Source: Agapanthus africanus (taxonomy: Eukaryota > Streptophyta > Magnoliopsida > Asparagales > Amaryllidaceae). Taken from it: a stretch of DNA of 64,000 bases. Below the pieces are notes generated by a model. The model did no database searches, was not told the origin of the DNA, and saw only the letters and a program-made list of their open reading frames with translations. The translations under genes were made by a program, and so were the position numbers. Shown one piece after another: positions 11,284-22,514 of the stretch. The stretch is from positions 829,304,353 through 829,368,352 of the forward strand of contig CM057338.1 in NCBI GenBank assembly GCA_030015575.1. The letters are read 5' to 3'. The stretch's first letter is position 1; each line of letters opens with the position of its first letter.

Positions 11284-13370
11284 TGTAAGTCCACGTTGCG
11301 ACCCCCGGTTCTTACGGGGAGGCGGAAACGGTATAAAAATCAAATTTTTAGCGCATGGGGCAACATGGACTAACAAAGTCGGGATCTTTTCCTAAACTAC
11401 AACTAGCAAACATGCTAAAGAGAGTTAGCTACTCGGAAAGGAGGTTATACCTAACTTGAACTCCTTCTTCTTGAAACCTTTGTAGGGATTGATGGTGCTT
11501 TCCTCGTTGCCTTCTTCCGTCAAAGATGGATCCACCTGAGGGTTCAACCTTCGGGCTCTTTCTCGAACTTTGAGAGAACTAGAATCTTCGGCTTGCTAAA
11601 CCTTTGACCCTAGAGTGAGTAGAGAGTGTCTTTGGGGTGTTTTTAACTCAAGGAGAGGGATTCTCAACTCATGAGAAGGGATCTCCTTGAACTAGAGGAG
11701 GAAGAAGAACAAGTGAGGAGAGAGAATGGTTATGATAGAATGAGCTTATTCTTTTCATTTCTTGCAACCATATCACAAAATGAAAAGAATTATCAATTAA
11801 CAATAATAATAAAATGAAATAGTTGATGGATGGTTTGGAATGACCATTATCATTACATTCTTTAAATGGTTTTGCAAGAATCAAAAAGCATCTTTCTTTT
11901 GTAATGATGATGGTCAAACCTTCAACCATGGTCAACAAGTCAACCATGGTCAACAAGTCAACAAAATCCAACCATGACACAATTTCATTTAATTAATATT
12001 ATTAATTGATATATCATAATTCCATTAGGGTTTGGAAAAAGACGACTGTCAACTGTGCATACGCACCCGTTCCGAAACCCTAATGAAAATCCTGTTCCTC
12101 CGCCTCAGTCAACTGTGCATACACACCCGCATTCTTGTTCCGAGGAACATAATACCAAGAGATAAAATCAACCCCAAAACGTATACCAGTATCTGGCTCA
12201 AACCAGAGCCTACTAGTAATATCCGTCCGGACTCCAAACGTGCATAAGTGCGCGGATGAGAACGAACCCTGTCGCAAAACCATGCGACCTCTACTCTATT
12301 TTGCCCAGAGGCGAATAGCCCTCTGTGTGGGACTCTAAAGACTCGACACTACGCTGGCAATGGGTTTAACCACAGACCGCAAGCGGCACTAGCTGTGCGT
12401 AACGGTCCCCAGGTAGATGCCGATAAGAAGGCTGACGAGGTGAACCCCATCTGAACTCCTACTGAGTCTGAATGTGACAGTCTCCGTACAGTCTGGTCTG
12501 TTCGTCTGATACATCGCATGTCGGGCCTAGGGGGCGGTAAACGTCAGTCCCCTAATAGCGGTACAAGTCGTGTCGGAGTAAAGCCCAAAACACCCTGAGA
12601 TAACACTGGAAGCCTACCAGTATATCTCGCTTTCCCTGGCCAGGGACTACTCGTGTAATGGCTCTCCTAGACACAGCGCGATATCAACCCCCAATATCGG
12701 GAGAGACGAATCCTGTCTAACCGTCACTGCCTCCAAGTGCTTCGGGACTGCACCCAACCATTACCTGTTTGCACGACTCCTTTGAGCCGTGGTAGGGTAG
12801 TGATCAAAGTGCAGTGGGAACACACTCGAGGCGAAGTGCCAGTGTCAAGTCAGCGGACTAAGCTGTACTCATGTCACCTGGGAACTGATAACTAAAGATA
12901 GGTATAATACCAACCTGTCAGTTCCCGACGAGTCCTGTCCAGTGTACTCGTAACCCAACGAGCACCCGTATACTATCTCCAGTACGACGTACTGATGGCT
13001 GTGGGACAGACCATCTCCCACACTGGGATGAGAAGCACATACACTAGTCTACTCCAGAGTATCGATGCCCTGTCTCGATAGTCCTGCGACTAGGGACCTG
13101 TATAAGGATGTGCTTATAGATTACCCAGCCCCCACTAGTGTGACTGCCATCACAATGCTGGTAATCAACCAAAGATCCTAAGGGCTCCACTAATGCGTAT
13201 AGGTGATATACTAAAATAAACACATGTACACATTGAAGTAGAAACAAACCAAGTAGCATACTACTATATTGAGCAAGATTGTTTATACAAGATGAATATC
13301 CCAAGCTTCCATTAAGTAATATACAAACTAGTATGATACAGTAATGGCCTCTAGGGCATATACACTAACA
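11284..13370 (-). mobile_element. Element 3: 5' LTR, 2087 bp
   Basis: On the minus strand it starts TGTTAGTGTATATGCCC (13370) and ends ACGTGGACTTACA (11284), next to the PBS. Its start resembles the element 6 LTR (TGTTAGTGATATATGCCC). It shares the conserved U3 core with all other copia LTRs here. Element 3 was inserted into the 5' LTR of element 2, which resumes at 13371. The candidate target duplication is AATAT (13371-13375); the other end of element 3 is outside the window. The AT-rich part at 11650-12030 has purine-rich tracts but no gene. Confidence 0.85.
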
Positions 13371-14288
13371 AATATAATATCTTTGTTTCAGTTGCATTTG
13401 TATTCGGTCGTAATACAAATGCGGGTATGTTTATACTGATACGGGGTTATCCTGAAATTCGTTTCAGGATCACTTTTGGAAGTTGCCAGTTTTCAGTTTT
13501 CTATTGCCCGCTTTAACATTCGATTAAATGCGGATTTATCTTTTCTTGAGGATGAGTATAGAAACTTCTAGATGGTGACTAGGATTATGACTCATTCATT
13601 GCATTAAATGATTTTGGTGACTAGATTAGTGATTCATTGTGTGTATTTAATGAATGGATGACTAGGTTAAGGTGATTCATTGTATTCATTTATTGTTTTA
13701 GCAAGTTGTTATGATGAATCATGGATATCATTCATTGTTATGGTCACCTCCCTCTCTCTCCTACACTCACCCCTCCTCCTATTAAGTGGCTGGCCATTAT
13801 TTGGTGAAGCATCATGGTTGTTGGAAAAAAAGATATAGTTTTGGTTCATGATAATTTGTATACTCATTTTCTCATTTACCCGATCCAAAAGGCAACTTCA
13901 TTAACCGTTCGTCCATAGCCTTGGACGTAACGAGACAAAGTGTTCTACGCATTCTCTACATCAATCTTGGTCATCTCTTTTGGCAAACTTGATGATCGAG
14001 TTGCCTCGGTTCAGAGGCGGAAGCCCGTTTAAAGATCCGTCGACGTGGTGCCACCTGGACGGGAAAACTGGAGATTCAGGAGATCGGAGCAGCCGCAACA
14101 AAGCATGGGATGATGGTTGAAGACCGAAGGACTCGGATCGTTCGGTATAACATTTATACCCACTTTGTAGTTTGTTAGTTTAGCTTTTATGGCAGATCCG
14201 GGTTATAGTACGCGATAGCGTCAGCTAAAAAGTTTTTGTTTCGCATTTGGCGTCTGTTAGACGGCCGGGGCGCTACCGTGGACTTACA
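13371..14288 (+). mobile_element. Element 2: 5' LTR, right-hand part
   Basis: This piece matches 21713-22514 plus 24741-24850, the 3' LTR of the same element, at roughly 96-97% by eye. It ends ACCGTGGACTTACA at 14288. Its left part is cut off by element 3. It is not followed by the PBS but by a 664-bp piece of gypsy-type LTR, which makes the 5' end of element 2 chimeric. Confidence 0.85.
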
Positions 14289-14952
14289 CCTTTATCTCAT
14301 TAATCTCATGTCGTATTTATCGATCTCATATCATGCTACTGTAAATCTCATACTTATTCTCTTGCAACTACATATATCTATTGTGATTCACATTCACGTT
14401 TCATATCCTTATATATCAATTCGAGACATCCTTATCAATCATATCATTTCACACTAAAGCCTTTAATTCCATCCATAGGTACCTAGTATAGGTTTCTCTG
14501 ACTATATTCTATAAATCAGTTTCCATTTTATAATTGCAGGGGTGCTATACGCCATCCACCCTAATTCCCCCATAGATATAAATCTACTCACCTGCGGAAC
14601 TCCTTGTTCAGCTGTAGTCAATATGCTTCACCATCTCGGAATCCACGCGAGGTACCTACAAATCAACACATATCGCAATGTTATGAAAACCAAGTCCGAA
14701 AACCGATACGGCACACGAATTGCCTATAGGTTAGAACCTATAGCCTACGCATGCAAAAACAACCAAACAACCTTCGTCGTTGACGTACAAACGTCCAACG
14801 ACCAAATCCAAATTCAAATATCAAAACCAAGTTTCAAATACCGGAAAACGTAATACGGCAACTGAGGGAATCACTCCCAGATTCTTGCTCAGGTAATCTG
14901 GGATAAAACAAAAAATACAGTAGCTATGTTATAAGGTATGTGAGCTACAGCC
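14289..14952. mobile_element. 664-bp gypsy-type LTR fragment inside the 5' LTR of element 2
   Basis: This is a near-identical copy (about 98.5% by eye) of 24851-25515, the sequence that flanks the 3' LTR of element 2 on its right. It begins CCTTTATCTCATTAATCTC right after the LTR terminus in both places. It contains the conserved gypsy LTR block GGGGTGCTATACGCCATCC. After ACAGCC the copy at 14952 switches back into copia LTR sequence, while the copy at 25515 continues as gypsy LTR. Short frames here (14542-14853) are not genes. Confidence 0.85.
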
Positions 14953-15121
14953 AAAACCGAAGGACTCGGATCGTTCGGTATAATATTTCTACCCACTTTG
15001 TAATTTGTTAGTTTAGCTTTAATAGCAGATCCGGGTTACAGTACGCGATAGCGCCAACTAAAAAGTTTTTGTTCCGCATTTGGCGTCTGTTAGATGGCCG
15101 GGGCGCTACCTTGTACTTACA
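14953..15121 (+). mobile_element. Element 2: duplicated terminal segment of the 5' LTR
   Basis: This repeats the LTR end already present at about 14121-14288 (ACCGAAGGACTCGGATCG through CTACCTTGTACTTACA). It ends at 15121, directly before the PBS. The join with the gypsy fragment falls at CCGAA, a string present both in the flank (ACAGCCGAAAC) and in the LTR (AGACCGAAGGA), which suggests a microhomology-based join. Confidence 0.8.
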
Positions 15122-15122
15122 G

Positions 15123-15134
15123 TGGTATCAGAGC
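15123..15134 (+). other. Primer-binding site of element 2
   Basis: TGGTATCAGAGC, one base after the LTR end ACTTACA. It is complementary to initiator Met-tRNA. The sequence matches the PBS of element 3, while element 4 has TGGTATTAGAGC with one change. Confidence 0.9.
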
Positions 15135-15334
15135 CTCACCATTAAACTTTACTAACTTGTGCTAACGCGTTTAAAATATCGATCGAACGGAATTTCGAAA
15201 ACTGCAATTTTCTGGGTTAAAGTTTCTGTCGATTTTTAAAAGGGTCTAAAAATTATTTTGCATATCACAGAAAAAAGAGCAAGCTTTTTTAAGAATTCTG
15301 GTGAAATTTGGTCAACTGAAGCTTCCAAAGCGCC

Positions 15335-15375
15335 GCGGAACCGCCGCGCAAACCCTAGTTTGGCCGCGGTTCCGC
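15335..15375 (+). other. GC-rich hairpin downstream of the PBS, element 2
   Basis: GCGGAACCGC (15335-15344) and GCGGTTCCGC (15366-15375) form a perfect 10-bp stem with a 21-base loop. It lies about 200 bp after the PBS in otherwise AT-rich sequence. The position is equivalent to 11032-11071 in element 3. A role in packaging or dimerisation of the RNA is possible but unproven. Confidence 0.6.
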
Positions 15376-16525
15376 CGCCGTTTTAGAGCTACAGTAAACC
15401 ATTTTTCTACAGTAGGTTCTTCTTGTAAAATTGTGGTTTTTGGAATATTTCTTTTGGGCCCATATTTTGTTATTGTACAGCAGATGTATGTGGGGGCCAC
15501 TTTGGAATATTTTGTCGATCGAAATTTAAACGTGTTAGTTTATAGTACTTATATTATATCTCCGACCGGGAATGTCATTTGAGCGGTAAACCGCGTCTAA
15601 TTGCTATAGTTCTTTTAGACGGGTTTGCGAACGTGACATTCGCGTTGATGTTCTGTGTTGTGCTGTGATGTTGCGGATATGTCATGGTGGATAGCAGTGT
15701 GTAATGGTAGTGCAGTTTCAATTTATTTGTACATTTGTTATTGCGGGGCGAGCGTCCAACATGTGGACTGCCGTCACTACCAGTTTGTATAATATTCTTT
15801 TGGGGCACGACCGGACTGAGGTCGATGTACCCATTGTATATATTTTTATTTCTGTACTAGGTTTACCCCGCGACGGAGTGCACGGATAGCCAGGTTCTGG
15901 AGGGCAACGGGTCCGTATCTCATGGCTTCTAGAGGCAGAGGGGCCTCACTCTAGAATTGACAGACTATTCGCCGCACTCGTAGGGGGTGCAGGTTGACCC
16001 AAGGAGGGGTGCTCAAGTTACCGGATTCCGTGAAGTACCGGGTGGTCCATTCATTTTACTTTAGGGGCTGCCTCGCTTCAGGTTTTGGCGGGTAACTTGC
16101 CGCACCCGTAGGGGTCTAGGTTTCATTGCACAGGCTATCCACACGACCAGGGGAACGTCGGATTTCAGTAGCGGCTCTATGAAACCCGGGGATCCCAGAT
16201 TATCTGTATTGTTCTGTGATGCTTATTACTTTTCTGTAATGCTGCATATTATCACGCCTGGAGCAATTATTGTATATTGGTATATATACTATTAGATGTT
16301 GTATATGTTTTACACCCACGCTAGTCCATCCCCTGCTCTGTCGTTAGTTAAGTAACCTAACGGGTGATGACGGGACCCAGTGACGAATGCGGATGGCATA
16401 TACGTACATTTTATTTTTCGTTCTTTTCTGGTGTGATTGATTGATGGGACTGTATTGATTCTTATCAATGTAAAAGTAAAACAAACCTATATTTGATGTT
16501 GTTGGAACAGTTTTAAAAGGTGTTA

Positions 16526-16789
16526 TTACAAAGACGTTTCCTTTTGTTTTGCACAGTGATATTCAGTTGGAATATCCTGCACCTCATTCGACGAGGCAAG
16601 GGCTGAGATCCCTTCACCGGGAGTGACCCCTTGGGCAGAAGTTTGCGTCAGGATAATAACTTCACTATAGTCGATAACAAGTTGCTTTGCATCGCGGTAT
16701 TCAGTTAGAATATCCTGCACCTCATTCCACGAGGAAAGAGCCGAGATCCCTTCACCGGGAGTGACCTCTTTAGCAAAGGTTTTCGCCAC
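16526..16789 (-). other. Antisense frame with an internal peptide repeat, element 2
   Basis: An 87-codon frame opposite to the element carries VTPGEGISALSSWNEVQDI and then VTPGEGISALASSNEVQDI, the translation of the 137-bp duplication. Element 4 shows similar peptides (VTPDEGISALASSNKVQDI) in frames within 50592-51091. No protein family is recognised. Confidence 0.3.
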
Positions 16790-16920
16790 TATATATTTAT
16801 AAAAAGCTATCCGGTTCCTTCAACGAGATCAAGTTCATTACGTTAAAGGTTTTTCGCCAAAAACCAGCCGTAGCCCTCCGTCATTTCTTATGGATGGTCG
16901 GTAGTATTCAAGCTATGTTT

Positions 16921-17117
16921 GTTGGCCTTCGTCAAGGCATAGTGCTTGGTAGCTGCTGGGGTATTCATTTGTTGCATAGATAGATGCGTTGGTTTGGGAC
17001 AGTCGTATAGCCTTATTGGCCTTCGTCAAGGGCTTGTACGGGTGGGTTCAAATTGACCTGGACAATGACGGGTAGAACTTGACATGTGACTTATGATTTG
17101 TTGGCCTTCGTCAAGGT
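16921..17117 (+). repeat. Three spaced TTGGCCTTCGTCAAGG motifs, element 2
   Basis: TTGGCCTTCGTCAAGG occurs at about 16922, 17016 and 17101, all three identical over 16 bases. In element 1 all three positions carry TTGGCCAAAG versions. Confidence 0.8.
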
Positions 17118-17517
17118 CATAAGAGCATGAGGCAAAAATCATATCGGGAGTTTCTAAAGAAACTGAAACTTGCCAAGTATGCGCATACCTTCTGGAGTGT
17201 GATAACGTGAGTGGATTCCGTCACGTTATTATGCGATGAGAGTTGGATCCCGATTCCCACTGATGAGTTGGTTTACTCTTCGGGTGGTCCTGATTGATTC
17301 TTCTTTAAGGTTTAAAGGAGAATTTGACGGTACAGTGGGAGGTTTCCTGATTAGATAAATTGATAACCATTCTTATCTAGGTTAGAGTGCACGCAGAGTG
17401 TTTCTTTTCTCTCTCTCTTTTTGGCAGCGACCTTTGACCGACCCTAGACTATGATTCAGTGACCAAGTTGACCGAACCTTCTTAAAATACTGGCTTTTGG
17501 ATTGTCCAAGTTGCATA

Positions 17518-18190
17518 AGTCATTGCCGCTCCTTCTTTTATCCTTTGTATTTCTTAGAACACCCCGTATTACTACGGACATCCACTTCCATTGGATAGAT
17601 CCATCGTATGGTTATATACGAACTCGAAGGGACTTCTTCGAGGATGGATCCAAGTTCAGGAGAAATAGAATTGGTTTATTCAGTTGTCTTTTATTATCAC
17701 CTTCTCTCAGGTTGCGAGGGCTCCTTGGTTTAGGAGAGTACACCTATTACGCTTATTGGATAGTCTTATTCCAAACCATAGGCAGGTGCCAAAAGGTAGG
17801 GAATGAAGAAAACCAATTAGCCTAAGTAGGGTGTGCAGAAGGTAATAACTAAAGACAAAATAAAGGGATTAGAAAGAGGGCAAAGTAAATTGCGACTGCT
17901 ATCATTCACGACCAAACCGCGTACTTCATCGCCACTCCTATTTCACCTTTAATGGAATAAGGTATTATTCAGTTGTCTTTTATCACCACCTTCTCTCAAG
18001 TTGCGAGTACTCCTTGGTTTAGGAGGGTACACCTATTATGCTTATTGGATAGTCTTCTTCCAAACCATAGGCTGGTGCCGAACGGTAGGGAAGGAAGAAA
18101 ACCACTTAGCCTAAAGGGGTGTACAGAAGGAAATGAATAAAGACAAATAAAGGGATTTGGAGAGGTGGCAAAGAAATATACGGTTATAGT
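17518..18190 (+). repeat. Tandem ~400-bp units, second one shortened, element 2
   Basis: The first unit (about 17518-17925) contains ACACCCCGTATTACTACGG and TCTTATTCCAAACCATAGG. The second resumes near 17926 and lacks about 130 bp between CCTTTAATG and GAATAAGG, then continues with TTCTCTCAAGTTGCGAGTAC. The same two-unit structure is in elements 1 and 4. Confidence 0.8.
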
Positions 18191-19124
18191 CATGAATTGG
18201 ATTATGGAAGAGGCATTACTAGGAGTGCCAGGAAACCCCTACGAAACATTTTCATGTTTCAGTGCATTGTTAAAGGAAAACTGATTTCCCGATTAGATAC
18301 TTACTGCAGGGTATGTATTTACCAGGTTTCATTCTCATATCTGTATGGTTTTACAGATGATGAGTGGGAGTAAGTTATTGGGAATTAGGTGATCATCCTC
18401 ATTATATCGGAATTCGTTGTAATTGGTGATATTTGAGGAAATCGCCTGGGTACAATTTTCAACCTACGATGCACAGGTTTTGAGTTATTCAACTCAGCGG
18501 ACTTATACAGAGTATTGTATGTTGTCCAGTGTCCGTCAGGACAAAGGGGTAGGTCCTCGCACTATATTCTGTTTACTTGTGACTTCTCTAGTTTTTAGAC
18601 AAGTGTTTCGTAGAAATACAATGTCTAAGTTTTGAGAAGTTGTGGGTATAAGAATAAAGTAGAGAACCAGGTATCGCAAGTATCGGGATTCTTTAAAGAG
18701 ATCGAAGATATAGATTCTTGTGATTGGTATTCATGTAATGGTTTTGAGAAACTTGTTTCTCTTTCGGGTTACTCATAATTGGATGTATTCCTAAGTTGAG
18801 TAATGCTGATTAGCCTCTCTCCATTAAGTTGATATGCACTGGAGACAGTTGCATGGTTTGAATCTGGTTCCAGTTAAATTAGTGCCTCTATTTCTATATT
18901 GTATATAGAATGGTTCATATCTTAACGATGTTAAGATACGGGGAGTTGTCCGGCTTATGCTTAAAACCAGACTCTGGATAACTCGAGGCACGTTCCTGTA
19001 ATGGCAGTTTGTGGATTGACCCGGACTATGTTGAGGGTTAACTTTCTAGCATCTGAAAGATCAATAGTGATATTGTTCTTGACTCGCCACATTTTTAGTA
19101 AAATGGATTTTTTCAGAAAACAGT

Positions 19125-19236
19125 AGTGGGAGTATGGTAGAACTGGAAGTGATTCCAGAACCGCAAACGATTACGGAAAATTTAATAGGACCTATATATT
19201 CAATCAGTTTTGATATTCCAATAGCCACTCCGTAGA
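19125..19236 (+). pseudogene. Remnant of copia pol linker, element 2
   Basis: The nucleotide sequence around 19125-19195 encodes SGSMVELEVIPEPQTITENL, matching element 1 (5342-5489) and element 4 (34171-34362, minus strand). The frame is then lost. It is a small fossil of the polyprotein between integrase and reverse transcriptase. Confidence 0.65.
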
Positions 19237-20380
19237 TATGGAGGGTAACCTCAGACACCCCAGAGGTACTTTGGTAGCCTCAAGGACGGTGACAGGGAGG
19301 TTCTTGTTTACCCAAACTTGACACTACTGTTGTTCCAGACTATGAGACCCGGCAGAAGGATAAGTATAGCGTCGTTCTAAACTAGCTTTAGAAGTGAACG
19401 TATATATTATTCTGCCAGAGGGTTGTCGTAGTCAGTGGGAGCAGCGGAAGCATAGTGGGCAAGTAGCCTATGTCTATTTATAGACTTGAGCAGAAAAAGC
19501 GGAGATAGATCATCTATTTTTGATGTGACAGTCATGGGTTTGACTTCATCAGAATAGGGGATGGATCTGTTAAGAAGATAGTAGAGTGTGATGTCCTGGT
19601 ATTTGGATGTCATACATAGAGTAGGAAGTAAAATTCCTATACTACGATCGGTTGTACTTTGGTCGTCACACAGTTGTTTCTCCACAAAGGACATGGATAT
19701 AATATCTGACATTCTGGTTACTAGATCTATGGTTTTAGATCTAGATTTGGGTAGTTTCCCAATATGGGTACTTTAACGGTATTCTAAAGGTATTTAGAAT
19801 AGATGACTCCTGGCATGGTGGTGTACCTGCAGGTGAAGGAGTCACCCTCTCTAAAGGTGTCTTACAGACTAAAGGAGAGAGGGATGTGCATGATTGGCAG
19901 ATCACTTGCTTAGGCAATTGAGTCAATTGTGAGATGTCAAGTACCGCACCAGATGTTGTTTTTGCACTAGATGCGATAAGTTTATATTAATCCAATCCTG
20001 GACAAACATAAGGAGGCAGTTTTAGAACATAAGTGCATGTTCTGCGGATTTGATGAGGGCAGCCTCCTTCAGGAGACAGTTATCATTCCAGGCTTCAAAA
20101 GTGACAAGGTTGACAGAGTGATTGTCAGAATTATAGTTTTCCCTATGATGAGGGACATTATTATGGACAGGTGGTCCAAGAGGATACTGTGGGAGGCTTG
20201 GTGCTGGATACTGATTAGGTTCAGTTATCGATACAGTCTAAGAAGTTTGGATTTGGAGTTCATTTATGAACTAGGTCCCATCAGATATCCAGACATATTC
20301 TAAGACAGGAATTACTCAATTCGGGAGATGGTTTTCTCCTCGAACTTGAGATTTAGAGAGATACAGAAAGAAACATCAGG

Positions 20381-20410
20381 GCGGATCCACTCACTAAGGC
20401 TATTTCTTGA
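20381..20410 (+). pseudogene. Remnant of copia RNase H C-terminus, element 2
   Basis: The frame reads ADPLTKAIS then a stop, the counterpart of ADPLTEAIPRPQ in element 1. It lies about 110 bp before the PPT. Confidence 0.6.
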
Positions 20411-20520
20411 ACACAATAATTTTACAAACGGGATTTATGAAACTGATTAGTAGAGGAGTTGGATGTTCGGTATCACACGGGCTGTGAGTATGCGACATCG
20501 CAATAATTAGCCTTAAGTGC

Positions 20521-20531
20521 AAGTGGGAGAT
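20521..20531 (+). other. Polypurine tract of element 2
   Basis: AAGTGGGAGAT immediately before the LTR start TGTTGGATATGG at 20532. It defines the 3' end of the internal region. Confidence 0.85.
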
Positions 20532-22514
20532 TGTTGGATATGGTGCCCTTAAAGTCAATTATTGGATCGCAGGCACGTGATTGCAATGATTGAGGCAGGA
20601 CCTATACCGATATGACAGTCTTGCTCGAGATGATAGTATGCTATCTGGTTTGTCTTTACCATTGTTTACATGCTTTAGTTCACTATTGCATGATGATAGA
20701 GCCTATAGGATTCTTGCTTGACTGCCAGCAGTATGATGGCGATCATATACGTGGGAGCTGGAGTCTATAAGCAAATCTTTAAAGTGTCCCTAGTCGTGGG
20801 AGTTTCGAGACAGGGCATCGATACTCCAGAGTAGACTAGTGTATACAGTCGAGACCCCGACGAGGGGCGGTGGCCGGTCTCACAAGCCATTGGTGTTAGT
20901 TGGTTCACCTAAGATGTATGCATGTGCTCATTGGGTTATGAGTACACGTGACAGGACTCGCCGGGAACCTGCTAGTTGGTATTATACCTATTGTCAGATA
21001 GCAGTTCCCTGGTGACATGTGTACAGGTTAGTTCATCGACGTGAGGTCGTCATTTGTCTCGTGTGAGTTCCCACTGTGTTTTGATTTCTACCCTACCACG
21101 GCTCAAACGAGTCGTGCAAACAGGTCTTTTTTGGTACAGTCCCGAGCCACATGGAGGCAAGTGAGCGGATCAGCAGGGGATTCGTCTCTCCCGATATTGG
21201 GGGTGAGATCGTGCTGTGTCTAGGAGAGCCATTACACAAAGCCCTCGGCCGAGGCAGGAGATTTACTGGTACGTACTCCAGTAGTATCTCAGGGTGTTCT
21301 GGGATACTCTCTGACACGATTTATACCGCTATTGGGGGTCTGACGTTACCAGCCCCTAGACCGATATGCGATACTCATAGACGAACGGACCGGACTGTAT
21401 GTATATTGTCACTGTTAGGCTCAGTAGGGTTTCTGGATGAGTTCGCTCGTCAGCTTCCCTTCCAATCAATACATAGGCAACCGTTACGTACAGCTTGTAC
21501 CTCTGACGTGCTAGTGGTTATACCCAGTGCCAGTGTGTTGATGAGTCATTAGAGTCCCCCACAGATAGTTTCCCAAGTTCGGGCGAAATGTTGTAAAGGC
21601 CGTATGGTTTTATGGCAGGGTTCGAAAAATACACGTGCGTTTATGCACGTGTCATATTTCAGGCAGATAATACTGGTCGGCTTTGGTTTAAGCCTATTAT
21701 ACTGTGTAGATATAATATCTTTGTCTCAGTTGCATTTGTATTCGGTCGTAATACAAATGCGGGTATGTTTATACTGATACGGGGTTATCCTGAAATTCGT
21801 TTCAGGATCACTTTTGGAAGTTGCCAGTTTCCAGTTTTCTATCGTCCGCTTTAACATTTGGTTAAATGCGGATTTATCTTTTCTTGAGGGTGAGTGTAAA
21901 AACTTCTAGATGGTGACTAGGATTATGACTCATTCATTGCATTAAATGATTTTGGTGACTAGATTAGTGATTCATTGTGTGCATTTAATGAATGGATGAC
22001 TAGGTTAAGGTGATTCATTGTATTCATTTATTGTTTTAGCAAGGTGTTATGATGAATCATGGATATCATTCATTGTTATGGTCACCTCTCTCTCTCTCCT
22101 ACACTCACCCCTCCTCCTATTAAGTGGCTGGCCATTATTTGGTGAAGCATCATGGTTGTTGGAAAAAAGATATAGTTTTGGTTCATGATAATTTGTATAC
22201 TCATTTTCTCATTTACCCGATCCAAAGGGAAACTTCATTAACCGTTCGTCCATATCCTTGGACGTAACGAGACAAAGTGTTCTACTCATTCTCTACATCA
22301 ATCTTGGTCATCTCTTTTGGCAAACTTGATGATCGAGTTGCCTCGGTTCAGAGACGGGAGCCGTTTAAAGATCCGTCGACGTGGTGCCACCTGGACGAGA
22401 AGACTGGAGATTCAGGAGATCGGAGCAGCCGCAACAAAGCGTGGGATGATGGTTGAAGACCGAAGAACTCGGATCGTTCGGTATAACATTTCTACCCACT
22501 TTGTGGTTTGTTAT
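20532..22514 (+). mobile_element. Element 2: 3' LTR, first part
   Basis: It starts TGTTGGATATGGTGCCC after the PPT. It shares the U3 core with the other copia LTRs and, from 21713, matches the 5' LTR piece at 13371. At 22514/22515 it is interrupted by a solo L2 LTR and resumes at 24736. The single repeat-like unit at about 21594-21680 corresponds to the 78-bp triplication of element 1. Frames such as 21151-21552 are within LTR sequence and show no domain. Confidence 0.85.

Larger units (their letters stand above)
15122..20531 (+). mobile_element. Element 2: internal region of non-autonomous copia element
   Basis: It runs from PBS to PPT, 5.4 kb, without a gag-pol frame. Order: PBS, GC-rich hairpin, leader (to about 17500), a ~400-bp unit with a partly deleted second unit (about 17518-18190), a degraded stretch, a pol linker scrap (19125-19236), an RNase H scrap (20381-20410), and the PPT. 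It aligns with element 1 throughout and with element 4 on the opposite strand. Open frames such as 20037-20303 carry no recognisable domain and are not kept in element 1. Confidence 0.85.
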
